Below, piece after piece: positions 50,346-60,699 of a DNA stretch of 64,000 nt; within the stretch, counting starts at the first letter, position 1; the number at the start of each line of letters is the position of its first letter. The position numbers and the translations under genes are program-made. This stretch comes from Pseudoips prasinana (taxonomy: Eukaryota > Arthropoda > Insecta > Lepidoptera > Nolidae), in the NCBI GenBank assembly GCA_951640165.1, contig OX621240.1, positions 5,592,713 through 5,656,712 on the forward strand. Direction: 5' to 3'. Below the pieces are notes generated by a model that saw nothing but the letters and a program-made list of their open reading frames with translations, was not told where the DNA came from and did no database searches.

Positions 50346-50604
50346 CGATACTAATATTATATAGAGGTAACGTTTATGAGTTTGTGACGTTGTAAGAGGT
50401 AATCTCTGGATCTATTGAACCGATTTTCAAAATTATTTCACTTATAGAAAGCTACGTTATTGTGGAGTGTCATAGTCTATGCAAAATTCCAAAATTAATA
50501 ACGCAACTTTACTTAAACTTGAATAATGTAATCCAAGTTGCGGGACTAATGGGCAGGGACAAAAATATTTATAACGCGGAATGAAGTCCGCGGGCACTGC
50601 TATT
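50346..50604 (+). mobile_element. Helitron-like element
   Basis: TCGATACTAATATTATATAG start, GATCTATTGAACCGATTTTC body, and CGCGGAATGAAGTCCGCGGG hairpin before CACTGCTA. The CTAG end is mutated. Confidence 0.6.
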
Positions 50605-50696
50605 ATAAATAAATCGTGTCTGATTTTCTCTATCCGCTATACGGAAATTATTGGTCACGATGTCCACCGTGCTTCTTTGCCAAAATCATTTGTTAA

Positions 50697-50881
50697 TCAC
50701 GCTAATATTATAAAGGCGAAAGTTTGTGAGTGTTTGAGTGTGTATGTTTGTTACTCTATAACACAAAAACTACATGACGGATTTTGATGAAACTTTGTAG
50801 TAATATAGCTTATATATCCGAATAACACATAGGCTATAATTTATATAGTTTAACGCAGGTAAAACCGTGGGGCATAGCTAG
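50697..50881 (+). mobile_element. Hel-2 Helitron
   Basis: GCTAATATTATAAAGGCGAA to AAAACCGTGGGGCATAGCTA, then G; TGAGTGTT is duplicated internally. Confidence 0.75.
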
Positions 50882-50935
50882 GCCAATAATAATTAAAATA
50901 GTAATTATTGTACATATTAAAAATTTATTCAATAA

Positions 50936-51249
50936 CTAGCTGTGCCCCGCGGTTATATCCCGCGTTAAATTTTATAAATTATCATAGCACCTGCCCTGTC
51001 AGTGATAGCGTGGCAATATGTAGCCTATATGTTGACCCTACCTCTTAGTAATATTCATGCAAAATTTGAAGTAAATCCATGCAGTACTTATTGAGTTTAG
51101 CCCGGACATACATACAGACAAACAGACAAAAATTCTAAAAACTATATTTTTGGCTTCGATATAGATTGTAGATCACACCCCAAGTATCCTTTTTAAAAAA
51201 TATTCAATGTACAGTTTTGACTTTCCTACGATTTTATTATATGTATAGA
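50936..51249 (-). mobile_element. Hel-1 Helitron
   Basis: A|CTAGCTGTGCCCCGCGG end and TTTATTATATGTATAGA|T start, 314 bp, complete. Confidence 0.85.
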
Positions 51250-51274
51250 TTACTTTATACGTGATAAGTACTCA

Positions 51275-51380
51275 ATACTCAATTCTTTATTGCATTCCAC
51301 AATGTATGTCTAGGTGGTAGGTACAAATGAAAAGTTCATCATGGACCCTGTCGGGCACAGCAAAGTAGGAGAGAGGAGGA
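51275..51380 (-). mobile_element. LINE 3' UTR fragment
   Basis: CAATTCTTTATTGCATTCC and CATGGACCCTGTCGGGCACA; on the minus strand GTGCCCGACAGGGTCC then AATAAAGAATTGAG, like 26383 and 52200. Confidence 0.5.
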
Positions 51381-51647
51381 TTTATTTTAGCCATTTAATG
51401 TAAATTTATATTAAGCTTAGTTACTTTAATATATAATATAGTATAATTATAATGCATTGATCAGTTATTAAGTTAATATATTAAATTATAATGTATTGAT
51501 CAAATTCATATTTATTGATAAAGCAGTAGCATTTACATAGATTGCATGCTTCAGTTTCATTTAATTATATATGTACAGTTATTTTTAGCATAAATATTAT
51601 TTTTTTTAAGTAATGGAATCAGGCGTTACTTTGCGGAAATCCATAAC
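51381..51647. other. No recognisable feature
   Basis: AT-rich; ATTATAATGCATTGATCA is repeated at about 51445 and 51484 with one change. Confidence 0.4.
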
Positions 51648-51947
51648 AATCAAAATACAAAATCAATATTTAGTGTTAATTCCGCTAATTGTCAGTTTAA
51701 TCATGCTGGGATGCAATTTGAAGGAGTCTCCTTCGAGCACTCGACGAGTTAGCAGCCCTTGAGAATGGTCCGTGGAGGACCGAAACACGTGTTGGGTATC
51801 GTACTGGCGCATGTAATTTGCTTTTTATATTGTCCTTCTTGCATGTGCACATTTTTGCGGGCGGGAGGGCGGTGCAAATTACATCCCAGCATGATTAAAC
51901 TGACAATTAGCGGAATTAACACTAAATATTGATTTTGTATTTTGATT
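51648..51947. mobile_element. Inverted-repeat element with hammerhead-like motif
   Basis: 73-bp arms (51648-51720, 51875-51947) are complementary with a single mismatch. The 154-bp centre contains TTGAGAAT, a GGTCC-gtgga-GGACC stem-loop (51767-51781), then GAAAC and ACGTGTTGGGTATCG. This order resembles a hammerhead ribozyme core, as known from Penelope-like retroelements, but CTGANGA is degenerate. No protein-coding part. An arm fragment recurs at 38413-38479. Confidence 0.65.
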
Positions 51948-52091
51948 ATTATTTTTATCAAGTACTAGGAGGGAGCTGCATTTTGGTGGCATTCTCTACA
52001 AGCATCACATGTATAGACAATATTAGCAATGTGCCCGGAGCCCAGAAAGAATAACAGGGCCAACCCATACCAAAAAAGTAAAAGGTGACTA

Positions 52092-52814
52092 AGGCTGAGA
52101 TCTATAGAGCGTACTTAGACTTTGCTCAAACTTTACTTAGTTTAGTTTCTTTAGTTTCTTTATTTGCATTCATGTGTACATAGTTGTTTACATATATTTT
52201 GGACTCAACATGAAACCCTGTAAGGGCACAGCAAGTACATTATTAACAACTTAGAAACTAGGGCTTATCTTTATTAAATTGTTATATATATATACATAAA
52301 AAAGATACATAATCAAACTCATTTCATTACATCTTTTCAACATCATTATTACACAATTTATAACTTTAATTACAATTTTATATGAATACAGCAATAGTTA
52401 TTACATGTCAAGTTTAATTTTACAATGAATTATATTTTAAATTATATTTAAATTGTCCTTAATAATTCTTACACAAGCTACTTTACCGACATACTTATTT
52501 ATCATTTTTATCTTTAAAGAGTTCTTCTATATCATAGTAACATTTCCTGATTAGATGTTTCCTAAGTTCGGTTTTGAATTTATTTTCGTATTCTATTTTC
52601 TTAATATAGTCTGGAATTTTATTATAGATTACGTGAAACTTTGCTAAATGTATGCTAAGCTTATACATTGTTTTGGTATTTATAGACTTTTTTAAGTTAA
52701 GATTATGCTTAGCATAAGCTAAGACAGACAAAGTCAAAACACCAATTGAAATTTCGTTACATGCATTAACTTCTGTCTAAGTAAAGTCTAAGTACGCTCT
52801 ATAGATCTCAGCCT
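52092..52814. mobile_element. TIR element (~35-bp ends) containing a LINE fragment
   Basis: GGCTGAGATCTATAGAGCGT, then ACTTAGACTTT, is mirrored at 52780-52813. Nearly all of the interior is the LINE fragment below, so the original element may be a short foldback MITE that received a LINE, or the arms were created by rearrangement. Confidence 0.7.
52140..52737 (-). pseudogene. 5'-truncated Jockey/CR1-type LINE
   Basis: Coding 52495-52737 on the minus strand, 80 codons: IHLAKFHVIYNKIPDYIKKI, then KFKTELRKHLIRKCYYDIEE. YNKIPD...FKxxLxxxLxxKxYY is the usual C-terminus of these polyproteins. The 3' UTR reads TGCCCTTACAGGGTTTCATG, AATAAAGAAACT, with AACTAAAG repeats. The frame is open but lacks every catalytic domain. 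Confidence 0.75.
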
Positions 52815-52960
52815 AAGTGTACTAGCTACTACTTAACTGCGATTGCCAACTCGCATGCCAAGCGCGCGGTGACTAAGACTTCACATGGCAACGTTATAGG
52901 AATCTTTGGAGGAGGGTTATGTCCAGCAGGCGATATCAGGCTAATGATGATCCTGTTCTA

Positions 52961-53212
52961 CTTGACGGTCACCGTAGCCTAGTTGGTAGTGCTCCTGCCT
53001 ACGAAGCTGGTGGTCCTGGGTTCGAATCCCGGTAAGTGCAAATATTTGTATGATGAGCACGAATATTTGTTTCTAAGTCATGGATGTTTTCTATGTATTT
53101 AAGTATTTATCTATCTATATAAGTATGTATATCGTCGCCTGGTACCCATAGTTCAAGCTTTGCTTAGTTTGGGGTTAGGATGATCTGTGTGACATTGCCC
53201 CTAGATATTATT
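52961..53212 (+). repeat. SB SINE, full length
   Basis: GACGGTCACCGTAGCCTAGT head to GACATTGCCCCTAGATATTA. Confidence 0.85.
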
Positions 53213-53747
53213 TTAATTATACCCTGTATTAGAACATTATGATATATTAAGTTCCTAAATCGCGAGTAACATTTATGTGTGCTCCTGGTAGTACGTATTT
53301 GCATAAAAATTTGAGATTTTAACAGAGCATACTTCCCGATGTCGAGTTATTAGCATAGTACCGAGATCGTAAAGAATTCCTGAGTACAAGATCCTCCACA
53401 GACAGCTGTTATATAAGCGGTAGCGCTAAATGACTAAGCGGTACTAGCATAATATAAAACCACGTAAAGTTGTTAATCTTGTTAGAAAGCATATGACCCA
53501 ACCATAGATTATCTGTAAAGAGATGGCGATTGGCGTATGATAATATGTAAAAAAAAGAAATAGTTTTTTACCTTATTACTCACACTTAATACCTAAGTTT
53601 TCAGATAGTTAAATAGGGTACTATTATAATTTACATGTACACCGACAACTGCCCTTCTCAATATCTCCATTCTCCGATCTTTACATTGGTTGGCTGGAAG
53701 AGATCATATTTTGTGATAAGGTCGCCCATTGCATACTTTTTAGGCTT
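53213..53747. other. No recognisable feature
   Basis: Nothing assigned. Confidence 0.4.
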
Positions 53748-53935
53748 TAATAATAATAATATCCTGGGACATTATTCACACACGCTTATCTGATCCCAAA
53801 CTAAGCAGAGCTTGTGCTACTAATTTTCGTTTGTAAATACATACTTATATAGATAATTTATCGGGTGGGAATCGAACCCACGACCTCCGGCGTGAAAGGC
53901 AGCGTATCTATCAATTACGCCAACAGCCCCGTCAT
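53748..53935 (-). repeat. SA SINE with internal deletion
   Basis: ATT tail, GATCCCAAACTAAGCAGAGC, GTTTGTAAATACATACTTAT, then GGGAATCGAACCCACGACCT and head end GCCAACAGCCCCGTC; the core is missing. Confidence 0.8.
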
Positions 53936-54649
53936 ATACTATTCAAAAGTCTTTATTCGTTATTCCTTTGGTGTAAAATAAAGTTTATCTATCTATCTAC
54001 GCTTGCCGTGGCAAGTACAATCCGTGTTAAACAAGATACAGGTAAAACAATCTATTGTCAAACTATACGTAAATATAATTAAACTCCCGCGCGAGCTGTG
54101 TTAAACTTGATCGTAAACGCTACAAAATTGGCTCAACTTGATATGCTCAGTCGACTCGATCCGAGCGGCTAGCACGAGGCAAATTTAACAACTATATGCA
54201 GTTAAACTTTGGTCATATTCACTTCTACTTCGTTTTCGTCCCTATTTCCAATCCTGGCCTAAGAATATCGTCAAGATACGCGAATGCAAATTGTAAAATT
54301 CCAATCCCAACCAGCCTGTAACTTCAATTACCCTGCACCGAATCAAATGCGGGCGTTCAAAGTATTGGCGATTCAAAACCACTCGTATTATCATTACACC
54401 AGTATGGTTGGACAGACCGACTGTAATGTTAGCAATTTTATACCCTACTTGAAAATCATTTGAGATCCAGCATTATAATTACTACGTTCACCTCATTTTA
54501 GTTCAATTTTATTAATTATAGGATCCACCTGTGTTCCAGGTTTCTCATAAACAGGAGTACCTACCACACCTAAGAAAAATAATTTGCAATATGAATCAAA
54601 AGTGATTTCTAGTAATTTAAATTATCTATAAAGAAATAGCTGCACGCCT
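53936..54649. other. No recognisable feature
   Basis: Nothing assigned. Confidence 0.4.
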
Positions 54650-54765
54650 TATAGAGGTGACACGTTCCCGGAATGCTGGCTTATATTTTTCCCCACAAAT
54701 AAGTATTGCCATACAGCGTAATAATGATGCCAGTATTCTGGAACATTACCAATACAAGAAAATTT
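54650..54765 (+). pseudogene. LINE C-terminal module, decayed
   Basis: Shifted frames give LYFSPQISIAIQRNNDASIL, matching QRISIAIQ...NAASFLG at 12879 and 35074. Confidence 0.4.
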
Positions 54766-54881
54766 AGAATACTTTTAATTTAATGTTATAATTATTTAGT
54801 TAGTTACATAATTTAGTTCAATTTTATTTTATAAACTGTGTACTAACATTAAATAGGATTATATTAATAATATTATAATTA

Positions 54882-55202
54882 AAAGTAATTTTTTCTTTCT
54901 TTTAGACAACGCCCGCACTAAAGAATCTAATCCCCGTGTCGCGGGGTACTTTACAAACATATAATAGACGGACACAAATTACATCCAGACTTAGAACAAC
55001 CATTTATGGGTCACACACAAATAGAGGCGACTGTCTTAGCCGCTGCGCCACACGTGCACTTGCAGTAATATTTAATATTATTATTAATATAAGTCTGGAT
55101 GTAATTTGTGTCCGTCTATTATATGTTTGTAAAGTACCCCGCGACACGGGGATTAGATTCTTTAGTGCGGGCGTTGTCTAAAAAAAAAGAAAAAATTACT
55201 TT
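54882..55202. repeat. SC SINE inverted duplication
   Basis: The 3' half of SC and about 20 bp of flank (54882-54993) are mirrored almost without mismatch at 55090-55202. Between them is the shortened SC head (GTCTTAGCCGCTGCGCCA). The flank inside the arms shows the inversion was made after insertion. Confidence 0.85.
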
Positions 55203-55589
55203 ATATTAACATTAATATTTACATAAAGTATTAATATTAAAATTAATCAACTTATATAATAGGGATTAATTATGCGGTCGGATCTAGGACTATAATAAGC
55301 ATTCGTTAGGTTTCAATGCGTATCCGGTACTAAAATGTATACGCTTTTGCGTATACCTTTTAGAAGTCTCGGTTATTTCTTTGTCAAGCGGGATTAAATA
55401 GTAGCACAGTAGCCTTATACTATTCATAGTATTCTCGAATTCTCATCAAATGGTTTACTTTATAGCCGGTGTTGCCAGTTCCAACTATCAAATAAGTTTG
55501 TCAGTTACCCTGAACAGGTAGGTACGCTTTAGAAACGTACGTTTTCTTTTCTTCACTATAGAAATAGAGATTGTCCTGCACTACAAAAA
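55203..55589. other. No recognisable feature
   Basis: ACGCTTTTGCGTATACC-like inverted bases at 55336; otherwise unassigned. Confidence 0.35.
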
Positions 55590-55602
55590 ATGAGGCCTTT
55601 GG

Positions 55603-55751
55603 CTGGACAAAGACATCCGAAAAACATCCACTGCTGGAAGTGGATAGTTTTCGGCTGATATGGTGACTTCAAAAAACATATTGAATGATTATTATTAGAA
55701 TGAGCTAAAGGGTCGAAGTGCTGTACGCAAGTACACCCCAACAAAGATAAG
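55603..55751 (+). mobile_element. Chimeric retro-insertion with 13-bp target duplication
   Basis: ATGAGGCCTTTGG flanks it (55590-55602, 55752-55764). The left part has RTE-like words (GTGGATAGTTTTCGGCTGAT), the right part the tail of the RNase H LINE at 1791-1873 (TGCTGTACGCAAGTACACCC, then AACAAAGATAAG). Confidence 0.65.
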
Positions 55752-55764
55752 ATGAGGCCTTTGG

Positions 55765-55982
55765 AGACACTAGTTTCATGTTTTTTCACCGAAAAATAAA
55801 ATCTTCTTAAGTATGGCCGGTGAACTGACTTCTTTATATTTTCTTTATATATAGTATTACGTAGCGTGCATGCAAATATCATTTCTGGCCTAGCGATGAT
55901 GCTTTATAACTGCTTCTCCAATGGAAATCTTGGGGACGGGAATCGATAAAGTCTTTGAATATGGTTTTAACTATTTTTTATT
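55765..55982. other. No recognisable feature
   Basis: The minus frame 55556-55882 spans the chimeric insertion and has no motif. Confidence 0.35.
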
Positions 55983-56390
55983 AGTGAGGGACACAAAACC
56001 ATAACACACAGAGAGCGTAAACTAGTTCGACAATCAGCTAATAATTATTACGGCCAAATAAGCAACAAATATTTGATCCCAACAATATTTAATCAAATTC
56101 CTTGGCTCAGAAGAGACCATGGTAGAATTAGTAAATTTTCGCTTAAAAAGAAGTTAAGACAAATATTGCTTACCGAGTTCGCTGATACCTTAGAAGATTG
56201 ATACAACTGTCAACGAACATCACCTCTTTACGAATACGTAGAATGTTATGTTTATGTACCTAATCTAAGGAACACTATTATGTAACGAGCGCTAATCCCG
56301 CCGACAAACTGTTACACAATTTGGTGGGTTAAAATATAATGTAATGGTTTTTGTTCCAAATAAATGATTTATTTATTTATTATTAAAACT
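55983..56390 (+). pseudogene. LINE C-terminus and 3' UTR
   Basis: Frame to the stop at 56199-56201: RERKLVRQSANNYYGQISNK, YLIPTIFNQIPW, then KFSLKKKLRQILLTEF. IFNxIPxxL...FKKKLKxxLL is the common C-terminal pattern of Jockey/CR1-type LINE proteins. The UTR ends TTCCAAATAAATGATTTATT repeats. 5'-truncated; no target duplication found. Confidence 0.65.
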
Positions 56391-56723
56391 TTAGTTAATA
56401 CAAGTAATTAATAAAACGTAGTAAACGTGTAACCCACACCAGTGTCCGCGAAAATATAGTCATATGAAATCTTTTTTAATGGATGGTCTTAAATTTTATT
56501 GCATTGTGATATTGTGAATACATATTATGTTATCTACCTACCTATCTTCCATTTTAATGAGTTTTAATTTATTGTATTGTTTATACATAATTTTAATTAT
56601 CGACGTGCATAAGTGTACCATGTGTTCCTAAGTGGAATCAATATTTCTGATTCTGATTATTTAGTGCGGGTTGATAAGAAATGTCAATTGAACAAGCAAG
56701 CTGTCGCAGCCGAATAATCAATA

Positions 56724-57152
56724 TTGTTATTAGTACATTCTACATCCATCTTTATCGCTTATCTCTGCGTCTTTAACGTAGCAATTCCAGCCATCAAGAC
56801 TCACACCTACAAACTGCTTCTGGCAAAAACGGTACAGATTACAAAATTACAGCTTGCCTCATTTGGCATCGGCGAGATAAGTCGTATACCAGTAGCTAGC
56901 CTTAAGCTAGAGAAAATAAATGCATGTTTGCAAATATTGCGGACTGTTATACTTTCTATAGAACCAAGTTATTTCTTTTTTAATGGGCCTATTCCCTCAC
57001 ACCACTGCAACTGCTGTAAGCCAGGATCAACATTGGCCCACAATGAAATGACACTTAGCGGCTCAGATATGTCTCTGGGAGTATTTTCGATTGTTTTGGA
57101 TCCCGCAACGAATTTAATCAGAAAGAAAGAAGGAGTTAAATTTTGTTTTTAA
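56724..57152 (+). CDS. Unrecognised 142-codon open frame
   Basis: The longest frame not explained by a known element. The product starts with a hydrophobic stretch (FIAYLCVFNVAIPAI) that could be a signal anchor, then has no domain I know; HHCNCCKPG is Cys/His-rich. There is no clear promoter, splice site or poly(A) signal. The minus strand is also largely open, with one main stop, so either strand or neither may be coding. It may be a decayed exon or part of an unrecognised element. It ends just before an SC SINE. Confidence 0.2.
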   Translation: MLLVHSTSIFIAYLCVFNVAIPAIKTHTYKLLLAKTVQITKLQLASFGIGEISRIPVASLKLEKINACLQILRTVILSIEPSYFFFNGPIPSHHCNCCKPGSTLAHNEMTLSGSDMSLGVFSIVLDPATNLIRKKEGVKFCF

Positions 57153-57171
57153 TAATATATTTCTTAAAACA

Positions 57172-57370
57172 AAGCATGCTCTAGGTAATTTTATCCCTGA
57201 ACCTACGGGGTACTTTACATACATATAATTGACGGACACAAAGTACATCCAGACTCAGAAAAACTATTTATGGGTCACACAAATAGTTACGCGTTGTCCT
57301 GCGCGAAAATCGAACCCGGGACACAAAGAGGTGAGGCGACTGTCTTAACCGCTGCGCAACACAATCAGAA
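57172..57370 (-). repeat. SC SINE, diverged
   Basis: AAGCATGCTCTAGGTAATTT, GGGGTACTTTACATACATAT, B-box complement AAATCGAACCCGGGAC, head CTTAACCGCTGCGCAACAC. Confidence 0.75.
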
Positions 57371-57722
57371 ATTCAAAAATTAGTTCTACTCCAATCCAGT
57401 CAAAGCCGAAGACAGAACTACCAAGTCAGCAAAAACATGTACAGCCCACCTAACAGTAAGCATTTACTGTATGCATTGGCAATTAGAAACACTTATAGCC
57501 AACCTTTCCCCGTCTCCACCCCGAAAAGCTCTGCTATTGCCTGGAGTACACTATGTAAGGAGGTGGTGGCCTTATTCAAGCTACTTATAGAGCAAATGCA
57601 CGTTACAACTTCATGACTTTACCTCACTAAAATATTGCTATTATTTAGTGCTGCCCAGGGTTGATGTGCAGGGGTCATGCGGGATTTATGTTTAGCTTTT
57701 GACTCCTAAATTTCCAGAATGG
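57371..57722. other. No recognisable feature
   Basis: Nothing assigned. Confidence 0.4.
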
Positions 57723-57835
57723 TACAGACGCCAGCTCATCCAGCTACCACAATCTGTCAAATTTATTTTATAGATTTTCTACTTTATCACATAATCACAA
57801 GGTTCACTTTCAATTGGGGAAATTTGACAGATTGA
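57723..57835. mobile_element. MITE-1, right end truncated
   Basis: TACAGACGCCAGCTCATCCA start and matching interior (CACTTTCAATTGGGGAAATT); the right inverted end stops at GACAGATTG. Confidence 0.7.
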
Positions 57836-58295
57836 GAAGCCTAAAAATGATATTTCTGTTATCGTATGTAATCCTACAGGCATGTTTCTAAATAAAAACT
57901 GCAGCCGTCGCGCCATTTGTGAAATCGAAATAATTTACTATTAAACTAAAGTATATACTATTATAAAAGTAAGCAATATATATTACATATTTGAAAAAAA
58001 TCATGTAGGGTCTGGGTTAAATCTTTTATCAGTATCCTCCCCTTCATAAAGCGCTGCTCCTTAATAAAGGTTGAGCCTCATATTCACATCCTATAGAATC
58101 CGGATACTACGAGCTTTCACTAGTATCCTGTGTATGCTTTTAATAGTGCTATAAAACCAAGTGGGTTATTTTACGTATGTATCTGTGATGAGCCATTCTC
58201 AATTTCTCATCGCTTTATCCTACATAACCCAGACACTAAATTATGTAACCTGTGGGGTAAACACCAATGAGAACCAAGATTCAGCATTTGTTAAA
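57836..58295. other. No recognisable feature
   Basis: Nothing assigned. Confidence 0.4.
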
Positions 58296-58512
58296 CGGGC
58301 CTGTTGACGTGGTTGGCAAATGCTTGCTTTTCGGGTTCGATTCCCACCCAGGACAGATATTTGTGTGCAATAACATGTCCTGAGTCTGGGTGTAATTATC
58401 AAAGAAGTATGTATTTAGGAAAGAAGAGTTTCTGGTTTTTGTGGTACAAGCTCTGCTTAGTTCGGGATCAAATGGCCGTAAATAATGTCCCAGAATATTA
58501 TTATTATATTAA
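58296..58512 (+). repeat. SA SINE
   Basis: GGGCCTGTTGACGTGGTTGG head with a deletion before B box GGTTCGATTCC, core CCTGAGTCTGGGTGTAA, ATT tail. The frame 58304-58528 is a by-product. Confidence 0.8.
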
Positions 58513-58997
58513 GGCTAATTACAAGTAGATAATTGACAACCCTACCATAGTGAAGTTAGTATCGTAGGGTTGTCACTTACCCACTACTCGATGTGACAAG
58601 TCATATTTTTATCAAGTTAGACAATATTTCACACACTCGAATTATATAATCGATTCGACTTCACACAAGACGTTTTCCTATTATTAGATAATCGTTTGAA
58701 ATCGGTTCACGAGAGTTACATGATCGGAAATGATTGAGAAGCATATGGTAATCAATTTACCAGTTTTCATTTACAATGAATTATTAATAAGATACTAATT
58801 ATCGCTATTTAAATTAATTGGGAATACCTAATTTATTTATGGTGAAACCAGAATAAAATGAATACCTTAATTCAACTACCTACCATTAAATATAAAGTTA
58901 ATAAATTAAACGACTATAATTCCATTTCCTTTCATTATTATCTTAGAATTATTCTTCTTATTATAGCTACTTAACCGTATTTTGAATATAATCTGGT
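58513..58997. other. Spacer with a 12-bp inverted repeat
   Basis: GACAACCCTACCATAGTGAA (58538) and its partial complement CGTAGGGTTGTC (58563) form a hairpin; otherwise AT-rich and unassigned. Confidence 0.4.
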
Positions 58998-59430
58998 CTA
59001 GTGTTTAGTAACCCTGACTGCTAATCCATAGATATTGGGTTCGATCCTCGGCCAGGACAAATCTTCGTGTGATGCTCACCATTAGTTATTCTGTCTGGGT
59101 GTAATTAATCTATAATACTAGTGGCTCGGTACGTGCTTCGCTACGTATAAGGCATAATAATAAAAAAAATTAAATTGCTAAAAGATGTAGATTTTACACT
59201 TTTTCAAGACTTTTTTTAATTTTCTCTACGTACAAACCTTTCCTGGACTTCCACGAATAATTCAAGACCAAAATTAGCCAAATCGCTAAAGGCGTTGTTG
59301 AGTTATAACATTACAACGAAAAGGTGCATTGATTTTTATATATATAGATGTAGGGTACGTATTAAGAAATATATATCTTTAGAAGTTTTCTGGTACCCGT
59401 AGTTCAAACTCTGCCTAGTTTGAGATCAGA
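58998..59430 (+). repeat. SF SINE split by Hel-3
   Basis: Head GGTCTAGTGTTTAGTAACCC, B box GGTTCGATCCTC, core TTCTGTCTGGGTGTAATTAA; after the Helitron CTGGTACCCGTAGTTCAAAC and GCCTAGTTTGAGATCAGA. Confidence 0.7.
59118..59348 (-). mobile_element. Hel-3 Helitron inserted in SF
   Basis: A|CTAGTGGCTCGGTACGTG end and TTTATATATATAGA|T start. GCGAAGCACGTACCGAGCCA lies before the terminal CTAG on the minus strand. 231 bp, complete. Confidence 0.75.
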
Positions 59431-60022
59431 CAGAAAATGAAATTTGAATTGAATTGATTTAATAGCAAACATAGTTTTTCCTTCCCGTGCATTTCAGACG
59501 TGGCAGCTAGTGAGAAACTGGCAAAAAATACTCAGTACGAAGCCATCTATTAAAAGTACAAAAAAAAAACAAATGAATAAACTTTTATGTTATGTTTGTT
59601 CTCTGAATATTTTATTTAATTAATTTTTTTTATATATGTAACACTGATCTCACTTCGACGGCTAGAAGATAATTACATGAAAATGTATAACCAGTGTTGT
59701 TCCACTTTCCTTGAAAACATAGTGTAGTATCATCGCATTATTGAAATCGCCTGCGGAAAATAAGATTTCTAATAACTGTCACGATAGAATACACAGAGGC
59801 CTGTCATTTGAAACAAATTGTTGGGAATCAGAGGCCTTTTGTCTTTGGTTTAACAAATGGCTGCAATTTAGACCGACGTTATACTATCGCTTTTGAAATG
59901 GATTAAATTGAGCGTAGTTTATAAGAATGGAGGAGACTGGTTTTACAATTATAAATATTAATAATGTCATAAAGATAAATACTCCTTAACTTAACCATTC
60001 AGGAAAGATCTAGTAAAATATA
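59431..60022. other. No recognisable feature
   Basis: Nothing assigned. Confidence 0.4.
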
Positions 60023-60033
60023 TCTAAAACTAT

Positions 60034-60344
60034 CATCATCATATCAGCCGAAAGATGTCCACTGTTGGACAAAGGCCTCCCCCAAAGATCTCCACAATTG
60101 CCGGTCTTGCGTTATTCGCATCCAGCAGTTTCCAGCGACCCGCACAAGATCATCGGTCCATCTTGTAGGGGGCCTACCCACGCTGCGTCTTCCGGTTCGT
60201 GATCGCCACTCGAGAACCTTTCTGCCCCAACGGCAGTCGGATCTACGAGCTATGTGCCCCGCCCACTGCCACTTCAGTTTTGCAATTCTTCGGGCTATGT
60301 CGGTGACTTTGGTTCGCCTGCGAATTGCGACATTTCTGATGATT
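60034..60344 (-). mobile_element. RTE-a LINE fragment with 11-bp target duplication
   Basis: TCTAAAACTAT flanks it (60023-60033, 60345-60355). From (ATC)n to CGCCTGCGAATTGCGACATT, the cleanest long copy. On the minus strand it includes the GRPPTRWTDDLVRVAGxxW segment. Confidence 0.9.
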
Positions 60345-60384
60345 TCTAAAACTATGCATTTCGATAATTAAATCTATAAATAAT

Positions 60385-60535
60385 CTCTTTGACAACAATT
60401 GAAATGAGCTAGCTAAGTATATAAATCATAACTATCATAATACAAATAGTTATGTACACTTAACTATATTACTAGAAACATGTAATATTTACAAGCGCTT
60501 TGTAAGTCTACTTGAATCAAGACTTACTTACCTTT
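60385..60535 (+). mobile_element. LINE-G 3' UTR fragment
   Basis: CTCTTTGACAACAATTGAAA, TGAGCTAGCTAAGTATATAA, then TTTACAAGCGCTTTGTAAG. Confidence 0.6.
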
Positions 60536-60699
60536 TCTTTACATTTTTTATTCCTATTTCATAAGAAGTAGTAATAATGATTTGAGGTGCGTTTGTGATA
60601 ATACCTCATAGAAATACACGTAGATTACAACTCTAGTATTCACGGCGGAATAACTGAGTGTAATCGACTCAGTTGAGTAAAAAACATCCGGGGTAGTCT
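60536..60699. other. No recognisable feature
   Basis: Spacer; ACTGAGTGTAATCGACTCAG (60653) is a small inverted repeat. Confidence 0.4.

Larger units (their letters stand above)
52020..52950 (+). mobile_element. RTE-b 3' tail, split by a TIR element
   Basis: AACAGGGCCAACCCATACC, then the insertion, then ATTGCCAACTCGCATGCCAA, GGCAACGTTATAGGAATCTT, GTCCAGCAGGCGATATCAGG and a TGATGATC end. Same family as 32965-33590. Confidence 0.55.

Noticed and set aside
51767..51786. Functional hammerhead ribozyme
   Set aside because: The stem II and GAAAC parts are good but CTGANGA is degenerate, so I report only a hammerhead-like motif.
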